A stretch of DNA of 46,101 bases, taken from assembly GCA_007026445.1 (NCBI GenBank), contig VDMD01000162.1:1-46101 (forward strand), read 5' to 3'. How positions within the stretch are numbered: position 1 is the first letter of the stretch; every line of letters begins with the position of its first letter. This DNA comes from Schizophyllum amplum. Its lineage: Eukaryota; Basidiomycota; Agaricomycetes; Agaricales; Schizophyllaceae. Below, in pieces: positions 22,083 to 31,856 of this stretch. The notes beneath the pieces are model-generated. The model did no database searches, was not told where the DNA came from, and saw only the letters and a list, made by a program, of their open reading frames with translations. The position numbers and the translations under genes are program-made.

Positions 22083-25001
22083 ATGCTGCCTTCTTTTCTA
22101 CCCATAGCAGCGCTTGTCGCGCTTGCGTCCTCTCATTCGTTCACTTTGGCGGCCGACGCCCAGCCGTACTGGTGGAAGAATGTTAAGGTGTGTTACGCGT
22201 TCTAGTTGCGCACGCTCCACAGCTGACTGGGCTGCAGATCGGCGGTGGCGGCGGCTTTGTGCCCGGCATCGTCTTCAACCCCACTGAACAGGTTTGGCAC
22301 CTCTTCGCTACATTTTGAGCCACCCTCCTGACAGGTCCTCGCACAGGGCGTTGCGTACGCGCGCACTGATATCGGTGGCGCGTACAAGCTGAACCCTGAC
22401 GACTCCTGGACGCCTCTGCTCGACTTCGCGAACAGCGAGACCTGGAACTACTGGGGTGTCGATGCCCTTGCAACCGACCCCGTTGAGCCCAATCGTCTTT
22501 ACCTCGCGACGGGCATGTACACGTCCGACTGGGACCCGTATCCCGGGCACATCATGATCTCGGAGGACTACGGCGCGTCCTTCTCCGTTGTCGATCTAGA
22601 ATTCAAGCTAGGAGGGAACATGCCGGGCCGTGGAATGTGCGTGCCCCTATACATCTTCGATGTGCAGAAACAACTGAACGTAGGATAACAGGGGCGAGCG
22701 CCTTGTAATCGACCCCAACGACAACAGTGTGCTGTATTTCGGCGCACGCAGCGGTAACGGATTGCTCAAGTCCACCGACTACGGTGCGACATGGGAGGCC
22801 GTATCTGCGCTTCCGAGCGCGGGCACCTACATACCTGACGCTAGCGACACAACGGGGTACAACAGTGATATTATTGGTGCGCAGACGTTCTCATACAACT
22901 ATTGCTGGGTCTGACCAGCCCTCAGGCATATCTTGGGTTACTGTGGATTCTACCTCTGGCGCCTCCGGCAGCCCTAGTCCTCGCGTTTTTGTTGGCGTTG
23001 CCAGCATGGGCGAGGATAACATCTTTGTTACCGAGGATGCCGGCTCTACATGTAAGTCGCATGTCTGTGCATGTTCTGCATCAGGCTTGATACTTTTGGA
23101 AGGGAGCGCCGTTATCGGTCAGAACAACACATATATACCCCACAAGGGTACTCTGTCGCCATCCGAAGGAGTATTGTACATTTCGTATAGTGACGGAGCT
23201 GGGCCATACGACGGCACTATGGGCTCGTGCGTGATCTTGCCTGCGGTTGTATCAGAACTCGGACTGAACAAAGTACAGCCTCTACAAGTACGACATCGCA
23301 AACGCCACCTGTTCGTAGCGTCTGTAGATGCCGCCGGATCATTTCTGACAATGCGCAGGGACCGACATAACACCAGCGTCTGGCGATGTCCTTTACTTTG
23401 GCTTTGGTGGTGTCGCTGTCGACCTACAGGTCCCTGGGACGATCATGGTCGCTGCGCTCAACTCGTGGTACCCTGACGGTATGTCAATGTCCACGAGTGA
23501 AGTTTTACATATTGTTCCTAGGTCAGATATATCGCTCTACGGACAGCGGCGCGACATGGTCTCCCCTCTGGGACTGGGCAGTGTACCCCGAGATGAACAA
23601 ATATTATTCTTACTCGGACGATCTCGCACCGTGGCTGGGTCCCAACTACGTCGAGACGACGCCGGGCACTCTGCAGATTGGGTGGATGATGGAAGCGCTT
23701 GTGATCGATCCCTTCGACTCGGATCACTGGCTGTATGGCACGGGTGCGACCATCTACGGCGGGCACGACCTGACTGCTGTGGGTGATGTTTTTGCGAAAT
23801 TCCTGACAGCTGTCGCTCACCTCCGAGGCGCAGTGGGATACAACACACAATGTGTCCATCAGCAGCTTGGCAGATGGTATCGAAGAGGATGCTATACTGG
23901 GGCTCATATCGCCTCCAGTCGGGCCCTCACTCATCTCTGCTGTCGGTGACAATACAGGTCCGCGCAGCGCTTGTGATAGGCACATGACACCTAGGCTCAT
24001 CGCCTCCTAGGTTTTGTACACGACGACCTCGACACGGCACCCGTCACCCGCTTCACCAACCCCGAATGGAGCACGTCTGTTGACGTGGACTACGCAGGTA
24101 ATGTACCCACGACCATCGTGCGTGTAGGAAATGCGGGAGAGTGAGTCCATGCTGTATGGGGCCATTTTGCTCAGGTCTGACATTCACTGCAGCGAGGCTG
24201 GCAAGCAAATTGCACTGTCTACGGACTCCGGTGCAACCTGGACCCCTGACTCCGCTGCTGACAACGCGGTGCAGGGTGGCAAAGTCGCTATAAGCGCCAA
24301 TGCTACCAGCATCGTCTGGAGTTCGTCGGGCAATGGTGTATGTCTTATGATCCTCATCTCCATAGGGCATACTCGTATTTCTGACTTTATCGCTTAGGTT
24401 CTCGTCTCCGCTAACTCAGCAGCATTTGCCGCCGCGTCCGGGCTGCCAGACGGCACCGTAATCGCCTCCGACAAAGTCGACGACTCGGTCTTTTATGGCG
24501 CGTCTGGCGCGGACTTCTACGTCTCCAGCGACGGCGGCGCCACCTTCACAGCCGCGTCTACTCTCGGCGACTCTACTGCCCCGTTCGACATCGCAGTAAA
24601 CCCAGGCGCGCTTGGTGACCTGTGGGTGTCGACCGATAAGGGCCTGTATCATTCGACTGACGGTGGCGCCACGTTCACCGCGGTGGAGAGCGTGACCCAG
24701 GCATGGGCTGTCAGTCTGGGGGCGTCCCCTACGGAAGGCGACTACCCCGCGGTGTACGTCGCCGCGAACCTCGACGGCGTGACTGGGTACTACCGCTCGG
24801 ACGACGAGGGCGCGAACTGGGTCCAGATCGACGACGCAGCGCATGGGTTTGGCTCCCCGGGCTCTAATGTTCTGACTGGCGACCCGAGAGTATATGGGCG
24901 GTGCGTCTTATCTCGGGGTCAAAGTTGATCTTTACTGACGCGCTTGCAGGGTTTATATTGGTACAAATGGCCGCGGAATATTCTATGGTGATATTGCCTA
25001 A
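22083..25001 (+). CDS. Secreted GH74 xyloglucanase
   Basis: Glycoside hydrolase family 74: cuts the beta-1,4-glucan backbone of xyloglucan in plant cell walls, outside the cell. Fourteen exons: 22083-22187, 22238-22291, 22335-22636, 22692-22876, 22926-23051, 23103-23226, 23279-23310, 23359-23478, 23522-23778, 23834-23957, 24011-24140, 24193-24337, 24398-24900 and 24950-25001. They give 752 aa with every phase consistent. MLPSFLPIAALVALASSHS is the signal peptide. The expected first catalytic Asp is in YARTDIGGAYKL (about residue 65). The second is expected around GWMMEALVIDPFDSDHW (about 403-419), to be confirmed by alignment. BNR/sialidase-type repeats recur (STDYGATW, STDSGATW, SSDGGATF). 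It ends GTNGRGIFYGDIA with no cellulose-binding module, unlike some fungal GH74 enzymes. Exon 7 is only 32 nt. Confidence 0.94.
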
Positions 25002-26396
25002 GGGCAACTCCGCGAATTCGTACTGTAATAATGTGCCCATCTCTTGTGAATAGAAAGTCAGGACAAATCAGGTGCATTCTCATCCCGTCTGCCTTTCTTC
25101 CTCCCACAACTGTTGCCGTAATCTCAGTCACAAGTGCATCGGTGGAATTCGTGCACGAACCTCAAAGATGCGCTTTCGGTCCTGCAGCTTGACGCCTCGA
25201 CAAGATGTGAGTTTGATGCTTTCAAGACGCGGACATGCATCGATGATGGAGAACAACCCGTCCGCTACAAGCCGTTATCATGAGCAATCTTTGTAAGCAG
25301 AGAACCTGGGATTTACTAGTGATTCTGGTAGAAGCAAGCCCCAGTTGACTCAAGTGCTTGCAACTGGAAATGAAGCCCGCCGCGTCATCATCGACGGTCG
25401 TATTGTTTAGCGTAAGGACTTCGATGAGGCTCTCCGATTCATCGTCTCCAAGGAGGCCAGCAAGCCCGTCCGATCGCAGACGAGGTATACCCGATAGATT
25501 GACTGCCTACAAAGCGTGAGCAGTCGTCGTTGAAAATGAGAAAGACGAATGGCTACCTTGCAACGACGGCCTACAAGTCTGAGGAACTCATTAATTGACT
25601 TGCTCGTCAGCTTCGTATTGCTCGCTAGATTGACGTGCTGTAGGTGCTCCAAAGGCGCCAAGATGTCCGTCAAATCCAGAAGGAGCGCGTCGGACAGGAC
25701 AAGCGCGCCGGAGGACCTCGTGGACTGGCCGAGCGCGCCGACATTCAGCGTTCTCAGCTGTAAGAAATCCGCGGGAAGCTCGAAACTGCGAGAGGATACG
25801 GCGAGCGGCATGGAAGACATGGCCAGCTTCTCGAGCAGCGGACTGGTCGTAGGAATATGCTGAATGTTCGTGAACGAAACGTCGAGCCGTCGCAGGTTGG
25901 GGAAGAGGGCAACGAATTGCGTTGCGGAGCTGTTGCTTATTGTAAGCTGGCGGAGCTTGAGGTTCTGCATGCTCGGCAGGGTCGTAATCTTGGAGGCGGA
26001 CAATGCTGTGACCAATTTGTGCACTGTTCCGTCGGACTGGATAAAAATGTCAGAGCAGTCAACTGAAGAGAAACCAAGATATAAACCCAGCTAGAGATGC
26101 CAGCGACTTTCAAGACGCACAGGCTGGTGCAGTTCCCAAGGAGCCCGTGGAGGGATATGGGGCTGACGGAGGTGTAGTTGACATTCAGGACCTCTAAAGA
26201 GTGACAATGCTGGGATGTTGCCTCCATAGTGGCGTTGCCGACTTCTTTACATCCGCTGCGAAGACTTCTGTTAATGGACATCATTGTGCGCACTAATACG
26301 CAGAGCTGTACCGTAAGTTCAAGGTTCTGAGCTCGGATAGATGTGACAGTACTCCAGCGAAAAGACCGTCTTCGAACTTGTCGAAGCCGGATAATT

Positions 26397-26402
26397 CCAG
26401 CG
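26397..26402. repeat. Target-site duplication, left copy (CCAGCG)
   Basis: Direct repeat immediately left of the TIR element at 26403, identical to 27772-27777. Removing the element plus one copy restores the LRR reading frame, so the duplication is real. Confidence 0.88.
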
Positions 26403-26575
26403 TATGGGCGTTATACTGTCCGGAAAATCAAAATGATAGAGCGCAGGTGCATCTCACGAAAAACATGGTAGCCGGATTCGAATCAAAACTATACAGCATA
26501 GCCGGCTGGAGTCTAAACAGCATAGGTGATCGGATGACTGTGACGCTGTGTGACGATGACGCATTCTCGTGATCA
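26403..26575 (+). repeat. Left terminal inverted repeat (173 bp)
   Basis: Matches the reverse complement of 27599-27771 with two mismatches, both within the last 30 inner bases (CTGTG vs ATGTG, and GATGAC vs GATGGC). Confidence 0.92.
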
Positions 26576-26599
26576 GGACCCCGGGCAATACGCCTGTAT

Positions 26600-26910
26600 G
26601 TTCGATCCTAGTGCGCCGAATCGGACCCCCAGAAACAGCCGAGGCCCGATCCCAATGCGCCGGATAGGTCGGCTTGCGCGCCGAAGGTCTGATCCAACGT
26701 GCGCCGCGTGAGAGCGTCGATAGCCAGGTTCGATCCATAGTGCGACGGTCGTCGGGGGTCCCAAGAGCCTCTTGCTACGCCAAACCAACAAATGGGTGCG
26801 CGAAACCCTACCAAGGTGAAAACCCAGAGTTTTAGGTGACCCGTCGCTAGCCATGTTCGATCCAAAGTGCGACGAAGTTTGGCCGGAAAGTGCGTGTTCG
26901 ATCTCAATGC
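26600..26910 (+). repeat. Dispersed GTTCGATCC-type repeats inside the transposon
   Basis: Diverged copies of GTTCGATCCNNAGTGCG begin near 26600, 26646, 26690, 26728, 26855 and 26896, with another partial copy near 27011. The spacing is irregular. They may be subterminal transposase-binding sites. Confidence 0.55.
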
Positions 26911-27251
26911 GACTGAAAGACCCCCAAAGTGGCAAAAATCCGTGCGACGGAAATGCCAAAAAGGCTGGCTTTTTGGATCGGACCTCTTGGCGCATTGCCC
27001 GGGGTCCTTCGTGATCCAATGCGTGACTCGGCCGTTACCGCGCTGGACTCGCACGGTGCGACTTTGAGCGACGAGTGCGGGGGAACGCTCTGAGTCTCAG
27101 TGGCTTCCCGGCCCCCATGTGCGTCATTCTGCATCAAGCCTGCAACACGCATTTGATGAATTGCTTGAAGCTGACAGAGGCGTAGAGGGCAGATCTAGGG
27201 CGTGGGCACGCCGCGCGTCGCGTCGCCTCCCCTCGCCTCCCGCCAACTTAA

Positions 27252-27550
27252 TGTCACGACCCGTCACACCTCCTACAAGGACCTACTGACTCCTGCCTGG
27301 ACCCTTATAGTACGGCCTCGTGCCCGCCGCATGGTCTCATAGTACATATTCAAGCCGGAGTACACGAGGCCTCCTTAGACTTAGTATTTTCGTTACCTCT
27401 GCCTGTTCGCCTCGTGTTCTCGTCTGCAATCCATTTTCGTCTTCTCTTCTCTCTTCGTATAATTTCTCCCGCCGTCCGCGTCCCGCCGAGTAAGACCCTT
27501 ATCGTCCGCGTCCGTCTCGTCGACAACCGCCGACATCCAAAAGTCTAATA
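27252..27550. mobile_element. Probable solo LTR nested in the transposon
   Basis: A 299-bp block begins TGTCACGACCCG, as many basidiomycete LTRs do. It is flanked by the direct repeat CTTAA (27247-27251 and 27551-27555), the 5-bp size made by retroviral-type integrases. It has TATA-like AT stretches and a CT-rich run near 27440. The right end is TA rather than the usual CA, so the exact end is uncertain. The polarity is inferred. Confidence 0.5.
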
Positions 27551-27598
27551 CTTAACCGCTCAAAGTCGAACCGTGCGGTAACGGCCGAGTCACGCATT

Positions 27599-27771
27599 TG
27601 ATCACGAGAATGCGCCATCGTCACACATCGTCACAGTCATCCGATCACCTATGCTGTTTAGACTCCAGCCGGCTATGCTGTATAGTTTTGATTCGAATCC
27701 GGCTACCATGTTTTTCGTGAGATGCACCTGCGCTCTATCATTTTGATTTTCCGGACAGTATAACGCCCATA
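27599..27771 (-). repeat. Right terminal inverted repeat (173 bp)
   Basis: Partner of 26403-26575. The next bases inward (27556-27598) are also repeated, in inverted orientation and with an extra insert, at about 27012-27069. Confidence 0.92.
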
Positions 27772-27777
27772 CCAGCG
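27772..27777. repeat. Target-site duplication, right copy (CCAGCG)
   Basis: Direct copy of 26397-26402 on the other side of the element. Confidence 0.88.
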
Positions 27778-28257
27778 AGCTCAGATGTGGTGAACAGATC
27801 TTCAGAGAATTTATGGTCTGCTTTTTGACGCCAGTTAATGCATTGGTAAGTACGATGGTGCGCACATCGCGCATGAAGTACTATCAGATGCTGCGTCAAC
27901 AGGGTTTAAGGAGTTTTAATTCGTATCGCGTACGGGCTGGATAACGTTGTCCGGGAGGTAGGTTGGCCATCGCTGTGCTAGCATGGCGAAGATTCGGGGC
28001 AGCAGGGGTTCAGGAAGAATGCGCAACTGCTTAGACAGCGTTCTCCACAGCTTTCCTTCGGGATTTTGCCTGAACCATGTGTATTTGTCGGCGAAGCGCC
28101 GCATACACATGAATACGAGAGACGGCAGAGTGGTCGAAGGTAGAGTTCGCGTAGACACAGAGTCTGATGAAGCCATTGCAGTGAGCTGGTCATCATCTTC
28201 TTGAGCGGCGCCGAAGGCAGGAGCAGCGCGACTGGTTGTCTTTCGGCGCTTGCTCAT

Positions 28258-28589
28258 GGTGGCAAGATGGAGATGAGTTGTTGGTCCAGCGCTAAGCGCT
28301 GACTGGTGACGTCGCACGTTCAGCCGGGCGACGCGATCACGAGGTGTTAAACACCATCACGTGTGTGTTGAACGGCCACGAGGCTTGCCTCGAGGCGTGG
28401 TATGGACACCAGCTGATTGAAATACGTACACTTTGTCCGCCCTCTTTCTCTTCGCGACACTGGCCCCAGCGCTGTCAGGCCGACTAACGCCACCCGCGCG
28501 CGCGTCGAACAGTGCTGAGAGCCGGTCAGAGCCACTGAAAGAGCCTCCGAACCAACATTCCCTGGCGTTCTGCTGGTCGTCACGCCCGC
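28258..28589. other. Divergent promoter region
   Basis: Short gap between the LRR gene start (minus) and the next gene (plus). It should act as a shared promoter. Nothing else is recognised. Confidence 0.5.
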
Positions 28590-30056
28590 ATGGTCAAGCC
28601 TTCGCGTATTCCACGTCCAAAGGTGCCGAAGAAGAAGGAGAGGGAAGAGGGAAGAGAGAATGTGGCCCCGACGCGTCGGGTGGAGAGACGGTATTCTGCG
28701 CGTGCCCCTCTAGGGGACAAGTCGCGTGCCGTGAATACTGTGAGTGTGATGGCGATCAGTCCGTTGTTCTCTAATAAGACGAGCCCACAGCAGCCCAGCT
28801 CTCTTGATCAGCCCAAGAAACGCAAGAAACCGCGTGTCGTCACTGCGCCTGCAGCTGCTGGTCGCGCAACACCTCAATCCATCCAGTCCATCCTCACATC
28901 TCCCGACAGCCGTCCAACGTCGCCCCAGTCTCAGCTCCTCCGCATAACCTTGCCCACCATTCTCAATCTGCCATCACTCCCAGACTTCAATCCACACCCC
29001 CTCAATTCTCCTATCGTATCCACTTCCGCCGTCGCCCATGTCGTCTCTCGCAACTCATCCCCTACACCATGCACCTCCATCCTCTTTCAATCCTCCGTCG
29101 CCGGCTGCCAGTCGGGCCGAAATACGCCAGACACGCTCAACATGCCGGCCTTCACGCATCCCAACAGCCCATATGTTCCCTGGTCCTCTCCCATTCGTCG
29201 TCAAATATGCCGCCCTCTTCGTTCATCAGAATCTATTCTCCCCCGTCCGTCAGTCTCTCTGTCGACGCGTACCCGCAGCGGCGCGCGAGCGCCGGAGCCA
29301 CCGTTCATCCCGACAAAGCGCAAACTCGCATCATCGCGCCTGGCTTGGGGTCTCAAGGCCATCCAAACTTCTGTTCATCGGAAGGTGAAGGATGCAGCGA
29401 AACGACTCCGTGGCAACCGTGCAGCCGAGCGAAGGATGGCCGGTGTGGCAGACCAGCACGTGCCCGTGCCAACATGGTCGGACGGGTCGACGATGTCGCT
29501 TGAGTCCATCAACTCTGCGTCGCTCGAAGACTGGCTCGCGTCGCGTAACTCGCACGACGAGGGTCCAGACGACCTCCTAGACGACGAGGACGACGACCAT
29601 GCTCTTACACAGGAAGACGGCACTCTCAACAGCTTCGACGAGCTATACACACCTGTCCACGAATATCCGGCCAAGGAGTTCGTAGCCAGTACCTCGACGT
29701 ACGGGAGTCTGGTGCCGACAGGTGCACGACGGTTCACTGGCGCTGCCTTAGACATCATGTCGGGTCGATCGCGCAGTCCATCTCCGCTGGGTATGTACCG
29801 CTCGCGTAGCCCGTCGCCGCTCGGCGTGCCATATCAGTCCCGCAGCCCCTCACCACTCGGTATATCCTTCCGCTCGCCGTCTACGCCACTGCCAGCCCTT
29901 CCGTCCGTCGACGAGCTCTCCAACTACGACGGCGAGCGCCCCGTCGCCACCTGGGCGGAGGTCAGCCCTGCAACGCAGTACCTGCGGGTGCCGTCCGCGT
30001 CACTGTCGCCGCGCACCACGGACGCCCGGCCCGTGTCGTGGCAGGCGTTCGCGTAG
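28590..30056 (+). CDS. Disordered Ser/Pro/Arg-rich protein, unknown function
   Basis: Single open frame of 488 aa without a needed intron. I do not recognise a domain. The N-terminus is strongly basic (MVKPSRIPRPKVPKKKERE), with another basic block near residue 75 (PKKRKKPRVV) that could be a nuclear localisation signal. The middle is Ser/Pro-rich. An amphipathic basic region follows (VHRKVKDAAKRLRGNRAAERR), then an acidic stretch (DDLLDDEDDDHAL). Near the C-terminus the unit RSRSPSPLG occurs three times in close succession (about residues 393-430). Regular codon use over 1.4 kb and the lack of stops support a real gene. A nuclear or RNA-related role is only a guess from composition. Confidence 0.65.
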   Translation: MVKPSRIPRPKVPKKKEREEGRENVAPTRRVERRYSARAPLGDKSRAVNTVSVMAISPLFSNKTSPQQPSSLDQPKKRKKPRVVTAPAAAGRATPQSIQSILTSPDSRPTSPQSQLLRITLPTILNLPSLPDFNPHPLNSPIVSTSAVAHVVSRNSSPTPCTSILFQSSVAGCQSGRNTPDTLNMPAFTHPNSPYVPWSSPIRRQICRPLRSSESILPRPSVSLSTRTRSGARAPEPPFIPTKRKLASSRLAWGLKAIQTSVHRKVKDAAKRLRGNRAAERRMAGVADQHVPVPTWSDGSTMSLESINSASLEDWLASRNSHDEGPDDLLDDEDDDHALTQEDGTLNSFDELYTPVHEYPAKEFVASTSTYGSLVPTGARRFTGAALDIMSGRSRSPSPLGMYRSRSPSPLGVPYQSRSPSPLGISFRSPSTPLPALPSVDELSNYDGERPVATWAEVSPATQYLRVPSASLSPRTTDARPVSWQAFA

Positions 30057-30779
30057 ACTCAGTCGACCTGGTCTATCTTCGGCTGGCCCGCGACTCACTT
30101 ATGCATTCTCATTCGTGCTTCGATATTTGGGCCAAGAGATGGACTTGTCGCATGCCGTGGACTGAATTGCCATACATGCCTACTGCCTACTGCCTGGGAC
30201 TATCGCATCCCCTGACCCCTACCCACATTGACGCTGCCCAGTGCTGTTGTATACTCTGCCCTTTCCTTCCCATGTCCTATGTATCTCTCAGATCATTACA
30301 AGCACGTACATATCACCTCACTCCCATCTCAAGCTCGGCATCTACGTCTCAAGCTCGATATCTACATCTCATGCTTGGTATCCGCCTCTAGCTTACAGCA
30401 TCTTTCTCGAACTGAGCATCAGTATCTCATGCCCAGCAAATGTCTCCATCTCTGTATATCTATCTATCCGTACATATGTACGTACTGACACTGTCCCTGC
30501 TGTACCATAAACAACACTCGCTTATATGTACGGTCTGACCTCGATACAATCCTTCAATGTGTGCATAATGGGCTCTGCTGTTGGTGAAGAGACAGAGGAG
30601 GCTTCGAGACCCAAGCACAGCCCAAGCAGACCTGAGGCCTGAGGCCTTGAGGATTTTACCGTCGACAATGTTGTTCAGACATGCGGGCCGACCATCCGGA
30701 GGAGTGCCGCGCCCGAGCGGCGCTTGTTCTCATCCAACACAGTGCTGCCAATTGTCCATCCTCACTTCCACCTCACTCT
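30057..30779. other. Spacer with a short tandem repeat
   Basis: 3' region of the disordered-protein gene and promoter of the next plus-strand gene. It contains the degenerate 20-bp repeat listed separately. No gene recognised. Confidence 0.5.
30325..30424 (+). repeat. Degenerate 20-bp tandem repeat, about five units
   Basis: Units resemble CATCTCAAGCTCGGCATCTA and follow at 30325, 30345, 30365, 30385 and 30405, with increasing divergence. They lie in non-coding sequence about 270 bp after a stop codon. Confidence 0.5.
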
Positions 30780-31773
30780 ATGGATCTGTTAAACTCCGAG
30801 GCGGGGCCTTCGTCGCAATCTCTTTCCGAACCTTCCACGCAGCCTCCCCCCGCACGACCTCTCCCTGACGCGCAAGAAGACGATGACCTAGTAGATCCCG
30901 TATGGACGACGAGCCGAACAGCGCGGCAGATCTATCATCTTTGCCAGGTAGAGAAGGTATGGAGGACTGCATTGTGCTTGCACCTCTTCCCATTCTTTTC
31001 TTTACCCTCTCATACTCGTCTATTCCACGATGAACTTTCACTACCTATATTCCTCACATCCCACTATGCTCTGATTCTCACTCCCTCAGTTCGCATCTGA
31101 TCATGTCTTTCAATAGAAAATTACACATCTCCTCCAGCGCGCCTCAAACGCCATGCTCTGCCTCTCCCTCCCTCAAACAGACAGCCCAGACGACAAGCTC
31201 ATCGTCCCACCTGAAGCTCGTGGACCTCTGCCACCCGACGCGCCAAACGACGAGCAGCCCGACGACGGCTTGCCGCCATACGTGCTTCGCAAGGACGAGA
31301 TGCGCAACGAACAACTAACTGTAGAAATTCAGAGGTACTTCGATGTGCTCCTGGTGCGCCCTTGTGATGTTACTCTTTGGAAGCGCTCAGTCGCTGACCT
31401 CGCGCAGGATATCTCGCACGACATTCGCTCCACGCTCGCGCATATGCGACACGCGCGTATGGCGCCGTCGTCGATCGTAGCCCCCGACGCGATCTCGCCG
31501 CCCAAGGCGCCCGGTCAACCACCACAACCATTCACGCCGCCCGCATTCGGTGTGGGACTGCCATACGACGAAGACGATGCGAAACGGCGGAACGAGCAGG
31601 GGCTGCAGGAGGCGCGCGTGGAACGAGATGCCTGGAAGGGCATCTTTGATGCTTTGACGAAGCTGAAGAAGGCGCGAGATGCGGAGGCGGCGGCAGATGA
31701 TCAAGAACACCGAGAAGGAGACGTGTTTACTGCAAACGACACGGAGGGAGGACATGCAATGCAGCAGGACTGA
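30780..31773 (+). CDS. MED11: Probable Mediator complex subunit 11
   Basis: Mediator head-module protein linking transcription factors to RNA polymerase II, if the assignment holds. Exons: 30780-30956, 31117-31353 and 31408-31773, giving 259 aa. The key segment crosses the first splice: ARQIYHLCQVEK then KITHLLQRASNAM, the pattern of Med11 (a heptad-like helix before a hydrophobic QxAxxAM). It is followed by EIQRYFDVLL and DISHDIRSTLAHMRHAR, matching the second Med11 helix. The Pro/Asp-rich insert between the helices and the charged C-terminal extension (DALTKLKKARDAEAA) make it longer than yeast Med11. Intron 31354-31407 is 54 nt with no stop, so retention would leave the frame open; I removed it because a CTGAC branch site is present and the helix is then continuous. 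The first intron is long (160 nt). Confidence 0.6.
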
Positions 31774-31856
31774 TCGTGGTGTGTGATAATACAAAGCTGG
31801 ACAATGGTGATTTGCTGATGATACATGCAGTCTTCCCTTCCGACCCATCGGTGACC

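Larger units (their letters stand above)
26403..27771. mobile_element. Non-autonomous DNA transposon, 1,369 bp, long TIRs, 6-bp target duplication
   Basis: Terminal inverted repeats of 173 bp (26403-26575 and 27599-27771) start TATGGGCGTTATACTGTCCG and differ at only two positions near the inner end. The target duplication is CCAGCG on both sides. No transposase is encoded. A TIR-internal open frame is duplicated only because the TIRs are copies. The left interior carries six or seven diverged copies of GTTCGATCCNNAGTGCG. The right interior holds a probable solo LTR. Six-base duplications do not fit hAT (8), MULE (usually 9-10) or mariner (TA); Dada-type elements make 6-7. The family therefore stays open. 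Near-identical TIRs point to a recent insertion. Confidence 0.9.
25128..28257 (-). pseudogene. Leucine-rich-repeat (F-box-like) protein gene split by a transposon
   Basis: LRR protein of the F-box/Rad7-like fungal type; a clear F-box is not seen. Exons in coding order: 28257-27934, 27880-27772 (interrupted), continuing 26396-26312 past the element, then 26267-26087, 26036-25557, 25506-25317 and 25264-25128. The N-terminus (MSKRRKTTSRAAPAFG) is basic. A helical region follows (LLPRIFAMLAQRWPTYLPD), then repeats such as LRTLNLR, HSLEVLNVNYTSV, NLRRLDVSFTNI, LQHVNLASNTKL and LIEVLTLNNTTV, ending IPPMHL. The 1,369-bp element sits inside a codon run LSSL/ELSGF. Leaving out the element and one CCAGCG copy gives 502 codons (501 aa plus stop) in one frame with all introns in phase. 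As it stands the frame enters the element and stops, so the allele is probably inactive. Confidence 0.85.

Noticed and set aside
26378..26572. 64-codon plus-strand frame, also seen at 27602-27874 on the minus strand
   Set aside because: It is the TIR read in frame. The two copies exist only because the TIRs are inverted duplicates.
26727..26745. tRNA-like B box (GGTTCGATCC)
   Set aside because: No A box at the right distance and no cloverleaf; it is one of several copies of the internal repeat.
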